NCBI RefSeq assembly: GCF_004959855.1
Contig: NZ_SPNT01000002.1
Location: forward strand, 982,520 to 1,046,519
DNA: 64,000 nt
Reading direction: 5' to 3'
Source of the DNA: Nitratireductor sp. XY-223
GTDB taxonomy: Bacteria; Pseudomonadota; Alphaproteobacteria; Rhizobiales; Rhizobiaceae
Shown here in pieces: positions 56,875 through 64,000 of the stretch. Position 1 is the stretch's first letter; each line of letters starts with the position of its first letter. The notes beneath the pieces were generated by a model that saw nothing but the letters and a program-made list of their open reading frames with translations, was not told where the DNA came from and did no database searches. Made by a program: the position numbers and the translations under genes.

Positions 56875-58116
56875 ATGACTGAAAAGGTATCCCCACTGGC
56901 CCCGGAACAGATCGCCGAGTTGCCGGCGCTGGAGGGCGTGCGCATCGCAACAGCCGCGGCGGGCATCAAATACGCTGGCCGCACGGACCTGATGCTGATG
57001 GTTTTCGACAAGCCGGCGGCAGTAGCCGGGGTCTTCACCCAGTCACTGTGCGCCTCGGCGCCGGTGGATTTCTGCCGCGCCAACCTGCCCGGGGGCGCGG
57101 CGCGGGCACTGGTGGTCAATTCCGGCAATGCCAACGCCTTTACCGGTCAGAAGGGCGTCGATGCGGCGCGCATCACCGCCGAAACGGCATCCGACGCGGT
57201 CGGCTGCGCCACCGGCGAGGTGTTCCTCGCCTCCACGGGTGTCATCGGTGAGCCGATGGATGCCGGCGCGTTTGCCGACAAGCTCGCGGCGCTTGCCGGT
57301 ACGGCCGATCCGGACAGCTGGACGGACGCGGCGCGTGCCATCATGACGACGGACACATATCCGAAGCTCGCGACACGAACCGCCTCCATAGGCGGGGTCG
57401 AGGTGCGCATCAACGGCATTGCCAAGGGCGCCGGGATGATCGCGCCCGATATGGCGACGATGCTGTCCTTCGTCGTCACGGATGCTGATATCGCGAGCGG
57501 CGCGCTGCAGGCGCTCCTCGACGAGGGCGTCGCGGGCTCCTTCAATTCCATCACCGTCGACAGCGATACGTCCACTTCCGATACGCTTATGCTCTTCGCT
57601 ACCGGCAATGCCGCCGCGCGAGGCGCGCCGCATGTCTCCGACCCCGGCGATCCGCGCCTCGCGGAATTCAGATCGGCGCTGTTCGAACTGCTAATAGACC
57701 TTGCCCAGCAAATCGTGCGCGACGGCGAGGGCGCGCGCAAAATGGTCGAAATCACCGTCAGGGGCGCCGCCAGCGACGGCGCCGCCAAGACAATTGCGCT
57801 GTCGATCGCGAATTCGCCGCTGGTCAAGACCGCGGTGGCCGGCGAGGACGCCAACTGGGGCCGCGTCGTCATGGCTGTCGGCAAGGCGGGACAGGAGGCG
57901 CACCGGGACCGGCTCAAGATCTGGTTCGGCGACATCCGGGTTGCCGTCGATGGCGAGCGCGATCCTGGCTACAGCGAGGAGGCGGCTGCGGCGGTCATGA
58001 AGCGGGACAAGATCGACATATCCGTCGATGTCGGTGTCGGCGACGGCCAGGCGACGGTCTGGACCTGCGACCTGACAAAGGACTATGTCGCCATCAATGG
58101 CGACTACCGCAGCTGA
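56875..58116 (+). CDS. argJ: Bifunctional ornithine acetyltransferase/N-acetylglutamate synthase
   Basis: A 413-residue enzyme of the cyclic arginine pathway that transfers acetyl from N-acetylornithine to glutamate. Self-cleavage is expected between A194 and T195 in [14 protein letters not shown], and T195 becomes the nucleophile. It lies 28 bp after the parvulin gene and is probably co-transcribed with the GNAT and mutT genes that follow. Confidence 0.94.
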   Translation: MTEKVSPLAPEQIAELPALEGVRIATAAAGIKYAGRTDLMLMVFDKPAAVAGVFTQSLCASAPVDFCRANLPGGAARALVVNSGNANAFTGQKGVDAARITAETASDAVGCATGEVFLASTGVIGEPMDAGAFADKLAALAGTADPDSWTDAARAIMTTDTYPKLATRTASIGGVEVRINGIAKGAGMIAPDMATMLSFVVTDADIASGALQALLDEGVAGSFNSITVDSDTSTSDTLMLFATGNAAARGAPHVSDPGDPRLAEFRSALFELLIDLAQQIVRDGEGARKMVEITVRGAASDGAAKTIALSIANSPLVKTAVAGEDANWGRVVMAVGKAGQEAHRDRLKIWFGDIRVAVDGERDPGYSEEAAAAVMKRDKIDISVDVGVGDGQATVWTCDLTKDYVAINGDYRS

Positions 58117-58125
58117 CCCTGTGCG

Positions 58126-58929
58126 ATGTCGGGCAGGAAACAGAGAGCGACGATCTCGATGCAGCATCTAGCCAGTGTTCGTAGATTGGAAGCCGTCGGC
58201 TTCCGGGCCTGGCCGGCCGCATCGATCCAGTATGACGGCAGTTGGCAAATCAGGCTGACGGCCGGACACCCCTCGAAGCGGCTGAATTCCGTCAACCCGC
58301 TCGATCCGTCCGATCACCGGGATATCGAGAAGCGGGTCGAACGGGCGGCGCAGCGGTTTCGCGCCTACGGCCGGCCGCTGGTGTTTCGACAGTCGCCGCT
58401 GGCGCCGCCGCAACTCGACGCCTATTTCGATGCCCATGGCTGGCGCCGCTTCGACGAGACGAGGGTGATGATGACCGCGATCGACCGGCTCGATCTCGAA
58501 GACGTGCTCGATCACCTGCCGATCCGCGAGATTGGCCGCTACGTCGATGCCTCCATTCAGGTGCACGGGCGCGATCCGGTCCTCAAGCCCGGCTTGACCG
58601 AAGTGCTCAGTTCGATACGGCCGGAAGCCGGATTCTTCGTCCTCGAGGAACCGGGCACCGGCCCGGTGGCGACGGCGCTTTGCGTCCACGACAACGACAT
58701 GGCCGGGATTTTCGAACTGGCCACCCGGACCGACCGGCAGCGCCTCGGGCATGCCCGCGAGGTCGTCGCGACCGCGCTGCGCTGGGCCCGGATGCGCGGC
58801 GCGGAAAATGCGTGGTTGCAGGTCGAGGCGGACAACAAGGCGGCGGTCAGTCTCTACGAGGGCTTCGGCTTCGAGGACATCTACCGCTACGACTACCGGC
58901 AGGCACCGGAGCTTGCGGCGCATGAATAA
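58126..58929 (+). CDS. GNAT-family N-acetyltransferase
   Basis: A 267-residue protein whose C-terminal half (about residues 180-260) has the GNAT fold with acetyl-CoA motif RQRLGHAREVV and NKAAVSLYEGFGFED. The N-terminal half is less conserved. The acceptor is unknown. ATG 58126 is used, though ATG 58159 (MQHLASVRRL) could be the true start. The 3' end overlaps mutT by 8 bp. The order argJ-GNAT-mutT is conserved in Rhizobiales. Confidence 0.83.
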   Translation: MSGRKQRATISMQHLASVRRLEAVGFRAWPAASIQYDGSWQIRLTAGHPSKRLNSVNPLDPSDHRDIEKRVERAAQRFRAYGRPLVFRQSPLAPPQLDAYFDAHGWRRFDETRVMMTAIDRLDLEDVLDHLPIREIGRYVDASIQVHGRDPVLKPGLTEVLSSIRPEAGFFVLEEPGTGPVATALCVHDNDMAGIFELATRTDRQRLGHAREVVATALRWARMRGAENAWLQVEADNKAAVSLYEGFGFEDIYRYDYRQAPELAAHE

Positions 58930-59329
58930 CGGCAAGACCATCGTGGTCGCGGCCTGCGCGCTCGTCGATGCCGACGGCCGGGTTCTTATCGCCCGCCGAC
59001 CGGAAGGCAAGTCCATGGCAGGTCTTTGGGAATTTCCCGGCGGCAAGGTCGAGAACGGGGAGACGCCGGAGGAGACCGTGATCAGGGAGCTGCAGGAAGA
59101 GCTCGGGATCACCACCAAGCTTGCCTGCCTCGCGCCGCTGACATTTGCCAGCCACAGCTATGAGGATTTCCATCTGCTGATGCCGCTGTTCGTCTGCCGC
59201 CGTTACTGGGGCATTCCGCAGGCGCAGGAAGGGCAGGCGCTCAAATGGGTCCGACCGGGCAAACTGCGCGACTATCCGATGCCGCCCGCCGACGAGCCCC
59301 TCGTGCCGTTTTTGATCGATCTGATCTAG
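58922..59329 (+). CDS. mutT: MutT-type Nudix hydrolase
   Basis: A 135-residue 8-oxo-dGTP diphosphatase. The complete Nudix box GGKVENGETPEETVIRELQE followed by ELGI is present. It hydrolyses oxidised dGTP and prevents A:T to C:G mutations. The ATG at 58922 lies inside the end of the GNAT gene, so translation is coupled. Confidence 0.93.
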   Translation: MNNGKTIVVAACALVDADGRVLIARRPEGKSMAGLWEFPGGKVENGETPEETVIRELQEELGITTKLACLAPLTFASHSYEDFHLLMPLFVCRRYWGIPQAQEGQALKWVRPGKLRDYPMPPADEPLVPFLIDLI

Positions 59330-59436
59330 CACCGCCCCGCCCTGCCTCCGGAAAAGTGGCGGGCTGCGGCACCCGTTAATCAATTATTCAATATAATACC
59401 AGATACTTGCACGGACGGTATGCGTGTGGGGGCTCA

Positions 59437-59754
59437 ATGATGAGCAGTGATGAATTTTGGTCTTCCGTCTATTCGGGAACAACGGATACGAAACGCTCCG
59501 GACGGTTCAGCGTCCTGCGCCTGGCTTTGCTGTTCGGCTCGGCCGCCATGGCGCTTGCCCTCATCATTCCGCCCATGATTGACGTTCCGCACGGCGATTG
59601 GCGGCTGATCGGCAACGGCCAAGGCATTGATTACACGACAACCGCGACCATCCGCAGGAAGCGTGAATACACGGTCCACCGCAGTGTTCTGCAGTCCCGG
59701 CCCGGCGCGGTTTGCATCATCAATTCCGATGGCCGCAGATCCGGCGATTGCTGA
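59437..59754 (+). CDS. Small single-helix membrane protein
   Basis: A 105-residue protein with a polar N-terminus, one membrane helix at about residues 28-50 and an outside tail with two Cys residues (CIINSDGRRSGDC). I recognise no function. Similar small proteins occur near flp genes in Rhizobiales as I recall. Two adjacent ATG codons (59437 and 59440) follow GTGGGGG; the first is used. Confidence 0.65.
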   Translation: MMSSDEFWSSVYSGTTDTKRSGRFSVLRLALLFGSAAMALALIIPPMIDVPHGDWRLIGNGQGIDYTTTATIRRKREYTVHRSVLQSRPGAVCIINSDGRRSGDC

Positions 59755-59945
59755 TTGAGACGTTTGTTCCTGCGAACATCGTAAACAAATTCCACCGGTC
59801 CTGACCAAACAAACCGCGATCTTAACCGAACAGCTTAAAATGCCGCTGAAATCCTTCAAGCGGCGGTAACCGCCTTTGTTAGGTTAATTGCAAGGGATGC
59901 CGAATTAGTATTTCGGAAAGAAATTCGAGTTCGATGGAGCACGAT

Positions 59946-60113
59946 ATGCCTGGACTTGCAAAGCGGTTCCTTGACTGCGAGAGCGGCGTCACCGCCATTG
60001 AATACGCTTTTATCGCGGCGCTTATTTCGCTGTCGATCATTTTTGGCGCGACGGCGATCGGAAACGGTGTCGGAAACTCGTTCAACAACGTCGCCGACGG
60101 CTTCGACCTCTGA
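59946..60113 (+). CDS. flp: Flp-type IVb pilin
   Basis: A 55-residue prepilin. After a short leader ending in Gly (CESG) come VTAIEYAFIAALIS, with the Glu at position 5 and Glu-Tyr pair of the Flp family, and a single hydrophobic helix. Prepilin peptidase should cut after the Gly. No tad or cpa assembly genes are in the window, so this may be an extra pilin used by an apparatus encoded elsewhere. The upstream 191 bp is A/T-rich and contains several TTAA half-sites. Confidence 0.85.
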   Translation: MPGLAKRFLDCESGVTAIEYAFIAALISLSIIFGATAIGNGVGNSFNNVADGFDL

Positions 60114-60127
60114 GCGCCGACCGCGAC

Positions 60128-61015
60128 CTAGAGCTTGCGTTCGCGCGTTCCCAGTGCCGCTGCAAGCGGTATCTTTGCGGAACCGGGTGAGAGTGGCTTT
60201 TGCTGGCTTTCATGCGGCTTCCAGCCCGAAAGATAAAGCACACAGAAACTGGCCCTGATGCGCCCGTCGGGATCGCTGTAGCGGTCGGCATAAATCTGCG
60301 CCGCCCGCAAAAACAGGCTGCGCGTCGCCGGCTTTCGGCTGCGCGCGCGCAGCGGATTGGCCATGCCCATGTGCCGCAGGTCGCGCATCAGCGCGAACAT
60401 CGTGTCGTAGCGGGCCGTGTAGGTCTCCACATCGGCGACCGGCAGCGCAAAACCCGCCCTTTGCAGCAATGCGCCGCAGTCGCGGACATCCGCGAAAGGG
60501 ATGACACGCGGGCTGGCACCGCCCGACAGCTCGGTCTCCGCGGTAAGCAGGCAATCGCGCAGCTCGGCAAGCGTGCCAGTTCCCGGCAGGGCGGCGAGCA
60601 GGAGCCCGTCCGGTAGAAGCGCCTGACGGATCTGCACGAGTAGTCCGGGCAAATCGTTCACGAGGTGCATCGAAAGGGGCGAGACAACGAGGCCCGTTGT
60701 TTCCTCGCCCATCGGAAACAGTTCGAGTTCACAGGCAATGCCGCCGGCCGCATCATCGCCCAGCATGTCGCGGTGCTGCTCGATCCGTATCACCCGGTCG
60801 GCCTTGCCGGTTGCAGCGACAAGCGCCGCCAGCTGCGGGTCATGGGCATGCAGAGCGACGGCCGTTTCGAAGCGGCGTTCGACTGTGGCCAGGCGATCGG
60901 ACAACTCCTGATTAACCAGTTTCAGGAGAAAATCGCTGCCGTCGGGCGCACCGGTCAGGGCGCGGAGCCGGTTGCGCCGAACCAGTGCGGTGTCGAACAG
61001 CCCCTCAGCATCCAT
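60128..61015 (-). CDS. SAM-dependent methyltransferase-like protein (BioC/NDUFAF5 type)
   Basis: A 295-residue protein with a class I methyltransferase fold. The N-terminus (LFDTALVRRNRLRAL) is typical of the NDUFAF5/BioC-like group found next to comF in Rhizobiales. The glycine-rich SAM loop is weak, and the middle has LVVSPLSMHLVNDLPG. In mitochondria NDUFAF5 hydroxylates an arginine of complex I; transfer of that role here is only a suggestion. The ATG at 61015 is used, 34 bp from the divergent comF gene. Confidence 0.8.
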   Translation of the reverse strand: MDAEGLFDTALVRRNRLRALTGAPDGSDFLLKLVNQELSDRLATVERRFETAVALHAHDPQLAALVAATGKADRVIRIEQHRDMLGDDAAGGIACELELFPMGEETTGLVVSPLSMHLVNDLPGLLVQIRQALLPDGLLLAALPGTGTLAELRDCLLTAETELSGGASPRVIPFADVRDCGALLQRAGFALPVADVETYTARYDTMFALMRDLRHMGMANPLRARSRKPATRSLFLRAAQIYADRYSDPDGRIRASFCVLYLSGWKPHESQQKPLSPGSAKIPLAAALGTRERKL

Positions 61016-61049
61016 TGTGCGTGCCTGAATCCATAGTATTGTCACTCAT

Positions 61050-61826
61050 ATGGCTTCCAGTTCGTTCAAATCCACCCGGATGTCAATCGCCGCCTCTATA
61101 CGGCAGGCGATGGGAACGATCAGCGATATCGTCTATCCGCCCGTATGCCTGGGCTGCGGCGAAATAACGGGAACCCACGGCGGGCTCTGCGGCGATTGCT
61201 GGTCCCGGCTCAAGGCCATCGAGAAACCGGTTTGCGATGTCCTCGGAACGCCCTTCCCGTACGATGCGGGCGAGGGCGTGCTTTGCGCCGACGCCATCGC
61301 CGACCCGCCGCCCTTTGCCAAGGCCCGATCGGCGGTGATCTACGATGACGTCGCGCGTTCAATCGTGCACCGGCTGAAATACAGCGACCGATCCGACCTT
61401 GCCGCCGTGATGGCCCGGTGGATGGCGCGGGCCGGCGGCGATGCGATCGGTGCTGCCGACGCCATCCTGCCCGTGCCGCTTCACCGCCGGCGCCTGCTGA
61501 GGCGGCGCTACAACCAGTCGGCCGAGCTTGCCCGCGCACTTTCGCGGCGCACCGGCCTGACCTATCTGCCCGCTGCACTGCTTCGCACACGGGCCACACG
61601 CCAGCAGGTGGGTCTCGGGACAAAGGCGCGCGCCGGCAATGTGCGCGGCGCTTTCACCGTTCCGGAAGCGAGGCGCTCCCAGGTTGCCGGACAATCGCTG
61701 CTTCTGGTGGACGACGTCTACACCACGGGCGCGACGGTCAAATCGGCAACGCGCGCATTGTTGCAGGCGGGAGCGGGCGCGGTGTATGTGCTGACCTTTG
61801 CCAGGGTTGCCCCGGGCCCGCTGTAA
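61050..61826 (+). CDS. comF: ComF-family phosphoribosyltransferase-like protein
   Basis: A 258-residue protein with an N-terminal double zinc-binding motif (CLGCG and CGDCW) and a C-terminal phosphoribosyltransferase domain with LLLVDDVYTTGAT. ComF proteins take part in DNA uptake or single-strand handling in competent bacteria. The ATG at 61050 is used, and an internal ATG at residue 11 is possible. It is followed by grxC within 50 bp. Confidence 0.9.
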   Translation: MASSSFKSTRMSIAASIRQAMGTISDIVYPPVCLGCGEITGTHGGLCGDCWSRLKAIEKPVCDVLGTPFPYDAGEGVLCADAIADPPPFAKARSAVIYDDVARSIVHRLKYSDRSDLAAVMARWMARAGGDAIGAADAILPVPLHRRRLLRRRYNQSAELARALSRRTGLTYLPAALLRTRATRQQVGLGTKARAGNVRGAFTVPEARRSQVAGQSLLLVDDVYTTGATVKSATRALLQAGAGAVYVLTFARVAPGPL

Positions 61827-61875
61827 ACCCTATATGGGACAACTGGTAAGCCGAACGGACAATCTGGAGACCTTC

Positions 61876-62139
61876 ATGGCCGATGTGACCATCTACACAC
61901 GCAAGTTCTGCGGGTTCTGCACCGCGGCGAAACGCCTTCTCGATAACAAGGGCGTCGCCTATGCGGAGCACGATGCAACATTCTCCAGCGACTTGCGGGC
62001 GGAGATGATCCAGCGCGCCGGCGGCCGGGCGACTTTCCCGCAGATCTTCATCGGCGCGCGGCATGTCGGCGGCTGCGACGAACTGCATGCCCTGGAACGG
62101 GGTGGAAAGCTGGATGCCCTGCTGCATTCGGCGGCCTGA
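61876..62139 (+). CDS. grxC: Glutaredoxin 3
   Basis: An 87-residue dithiol glutaredoxin with active site CGFC (residues 12-15, usual type CPYC), TFPQIFIG and GGCDELHALE for glutathione binding. It reduces disulfides with glutathione. The ATG at 61876 follows CTGGAGA. The order comF-grxC-hydrolase-DUF1178-ubiG is typical of the order. Confidence 0.93.
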   Translation: MADVTIYTRKFCGFCTAAKRLLDNKGVAYAEHDATFSSDLRAEMIQRAGGRATFPQIFIGARHVGGCDELHALERGGKLDALLHSAA

Positions 62140-62149
62140 GGAAACGGCA

Positions 62150-63016
62150 ATGGCGACACGGACATTTCGGGCAGCCGCGGTACAGATGCGTTCAGGTGTG
62201 GATCCGCAGCGCAACATTTCCGACCTTGCCGAGCGCGTGGCCGAAGCCGCATCGTCGGGAGCCGAATATGTCCAGACGCCGGAAATGACCGGCGCGCTGA
62301 TCGGCGATCGCAAATCGCTCATGGCCATACTGCGCAGCGAGGCCGACGACCCGGTTGTCCACGCGGCCTCCGGACTTGCCCAAAAGCACCGCATCTACCT
62401 GCATATCGGCTCCACCGCCGTCGCAGTGGCCGGTGACAAGGTCGCGAACCGTGCCCTTGTTTTCGATCCCCATGGAAAAATCGTCGCCCGGTACGACAAG
62501 ATCCACATGTTCGACGTCGATCTCGACAACGGCGAGAGCTGGCGCGAAAGCGCGACCTATGAGCCCGGCAAGCATGCGACCGTGGTCGCATTTCCCTTCA
62601 TCACGACGGGCCTTGGCATTTGCTACGACGTGCGCTTTCCCGATCTGTTCCAGAAACTGGCCCGTGCGGGCGCCAATATGCTGACGGCGCCGGCCGCATT
62701 TACCCGCCAGACCGGCGAGGCGCATTGGCACGTGCTGCAGCGGGCCCGGGCCATCGAGAATGGCGCGTTCCTCATCTCCGCCGCACAGGGCGGGACACAT
62801 GAGGACGGACGGGAAACCTACGGCCATTCACTGATTGTTGACCCCTGGGGCCGCATCATTGCAGAGGCGGACCACAACGAACCGGCCGTCATTGTCGCCG
62901 ATATCGACCCGGCCGCCAGTGTCGCAGCGCGCGCGAAAATCCCGAATCTCAAGAACGACCGGACATTCGATCTTGAGACAATAGAGGTCCCGGAGACCGC
63001 CCGAGCAACCGCATGA
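62150..63016 (+). CDS. Nitrilase-superfamily carbon-nitrogen hydrolase (Nit1-like)
   Basis: A 288-residue cytoplasmic amidase with the Glu-Lys-Cys triad: Glu in QTPEMTG, Lys in YDKIHMFDVD, Cys in GLGICYDVRFPDLF. The sequence is closest to Nit1-like enzymes that repair deaminated glutathione, and its place next to a glutaredoxin gene fits this. It ends in an ATGA overlap with the DUF1178 gene. Confidence 0.9.
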   Translation: MATRTFRAAAVQMRSGVDPQRNISDLAERVAEAASSGAEYVQTPEMTGALIGDRKSLMAILRSEADDPVVHAASGLAQKHRIYLHIGSTAVAVAGDKVANRALVFDPHGKIVARYDKIHMFDVDLDNGESWRESATYEPGKHATVVAFPFITTGLGICYDVRFPDLFQKLARAGANMLTAPAAFTRQTGEAHWHVLQRARAIENGAFLISAAQGGTHEDGRETYGHSLIVDPWGRIIAEADHNEPAVIVADIDPAASVAARAKIPNLKNDRTFDLETIEVPETARATA

Positions 63017-63441
63017 TTAAGTTCGACCTGATATGCGACGAGCAGCACACGTTCGAAGCCTGGTTCGCCAGCAACGCGGATTTCGATTCGCAGCGGGATG
63101 CCGGGCTGGTCTCGTGCCCCCATTGCGGCTCGGCAGAGGTCGACAAGGCCCTGATGGCGCCCTCGGTTTCGACAGCGCGCAAGAAGGAAGCCTCGATGCA
63201 GCTCGCAATGAACACCGGCCAGAAGGCGGCCATGGACCAGTTGCGCAAGGCCGTGAAGGCCATTCGCGAAAATTCCGAGGATGTGGGCGAGCGGTTTCCG
63301 GAGGAGGCGCGGAAAATCCACTACGGGGAGAGCGAGGAGCGTGGCATTATCGGTCAGGCAAGTCCGGACGAGGTCAAATCGCTCGTCGACGAAGGCGTCA
63401 ATGTCGCGCCGCTTCCGGACCTTCCGGAAGAAAAGAACTGA
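63013..63441 (+). CDS. DUF1178 family protein
   Basis: A 142-residue protein of DUF1178. The N-terminus MIKFDLICDEQHTFEAWF and the zinc-ribbon-like CPHCGS are typical. The function is unknown. Translation is coupled to the upstream hydrolase by a 4-base overlap. Confidence 0.9.
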   Translation: MIKFDLICDEQHTFEAWFASNADFDSQRDAGLVSCPHCGSAEVDKALMAPSVSTARKKEASMQLAMNTGQKAAMDQLRKAVKAIRENSEDVGERFPEEARKIHYGESEERGIIGQASPDEVKSLVDEGVNVAPLPDLPEEKN

Positions 63442-63451
63442 TCGTGGGTTT

Positions 63452-64000
63452 TCAGTCGCCGCGCGGCCGCGCGGCCAGCAGCATGTAGTTGACGTCCATG
63501 TCGCGCGAAAGATTCCAGCTGTCCGACAGGGGACTGTAGAAGACGCCAGTGCGGTCGATGACGTTCATGCCGGACGAGCCAAGCGGATTTTCGATTTCCT
63601 CGGGCCGCACGAGCTTTTCATATTGGTGCGTGCCGCGCGGCAGCCAGCGAAGCACGTATTCGGCGCCGACGATCGCCAGCGCCAGCGCCTTCAGCGTCCG
63701 GTTGATCGTCGCGACGAACATCAGTCCGCCCGGCTTGACCATTCCGGCGCACGACGCCAGGAAAAAGTCGACATCGGCGACATGTTCGACGACTTCCATG
63801 TTGAGGACGATGTCGAACATCTCGCCATCAGCGGCGAGTTCTTCGGCCGTCACCGCCCTGTAATCGATCTCAAGGCCGCTTTGCGCCGCATGGATGCGGG
63901 CAATCTCGATATTGGTCTCTGACGCGTCGGCGCCGACCACGCTCGCGCCCAGCCGGGCGAGCGGCTCTGACAAAAGGCCGCCGCCGCAGCCGATATCGAG
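63452..64000 (-). CDS. ubiG: Ubiquinone biosynthesis O-methyltransferase, start outside window
   Basis: The C-terminal 182 residues of UbiG, which performs both O-methylations of ubiquinone synthesis. At the window edge the SAM loop [18 protein letters not shown] is visible, followed by [14 protein letters not shown], and the UbiG-specific KLVRPEEI. The start lies beyond 64000. Confidence 0.93.
   Translation of the reverse strand, partial: LDIGCGGGLLSEPLARLGASVVGADASETNIEIARIHAAQSGLEIDYRAVTAEELAADGEMFDIVLNMEVVEHVADVDFFLASCAGMVKPGGLMFVATINRTLKALALAIVGAEYVLRWLPRGTHQYEKLVRPEEIENPLGSSGMNVIDRTGVFYSPLSDSWNLSRDMDVNYMLLAARPRGD

Overview
This window is chromosomal DNA from a GC-rich alphaproteobacterium, most probably of the order Hyphomicrobiales (Rhizobiales). 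The evidence is the gene content and order: hisC-tyrA, ftsEX, CpdR, a TIGR02302-type protein, lysA, argH, etfBA with an hbdA-type dehydrogenase, a rhomboid protease beside a PduO-type cobalamin adenosyltransferase, secA, argJ, comF, and DUF1178 next to ubiG. A DMSP-demethylase-like gene and a trimethylaminoethylphosphonate (TmpA/TmpB-like) operon suggest a marine or methylated-osmolyte-using lifestyle. The genus cannot be fixed from sequence reading alone.

Layout. 1-3.5 kb: the end of an ABC permease gene, a nucleoside hydrolase and a membrane-anchored glutamate-synthase-like protein, followed by a probable small RNA with a strong terminator. 3.7-9.3 kb: an accessory block ending at tRNA-Arg(CCT). 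It holds an MliC-type lysozyme inhibitor, an unrecognised lipoprotein and small-protein operon, a metzincin-like protease and a zinc-ribbon membrane protein. 9.4-16.3 kb: a DmdA-like methyltransferase, two tandem ParA-like ATPase genes (the second degenerate and apparently starting at ATC), a BASS transporter, an amidase and a CodA-like deaminase. 16.3-43.5 kb: mostly housekeeping, including hisC-tyrA, envelope and lipid genes, ftsEX with a CtrA-type box, hpt, cpdR, lysA-lptM, argH, a TlpA-like thioredoxin, beta-oxidation and electron-transfer genes, gluQ, a DNA glycosylase, an HNH protein and dsbB. 43.7-50.1 kb: tRNA-Leu(CAA), a gene-free gap, the tmpA-tmpB-phosphohydrolase operon with a divergent LysR regulator, and an acyl-CoA synthetase. 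50-64 kb: surface-polysaccharide genes, secA, a parvulin, argJ, GNAT-mutT, a Flp pilin, a methyltransferase, comF, grxC, a nitrilase-family hydrolase, DUF1178 and the 3' part of ubiG.

How genes work together. TmpA-like and TmpB-like iron oxygenases should act in sequence to turn trimethylaminoethylphosphonate into glycine betaine and phosphate. The third operon gene, an alkaline-phosphatase-superfamily hydrolase, has no assigned role. A perfect T-N11-A dyad (ATATC-N9-GATAT) in the divergent promoter region fits control by the LysR protein. This locus, the ParA pair with its non-canonical start and missing Walker lysine, and the metzincin island are the least ordinary parts of the window. Statements about families come from motif reading and memory; no database search was run.
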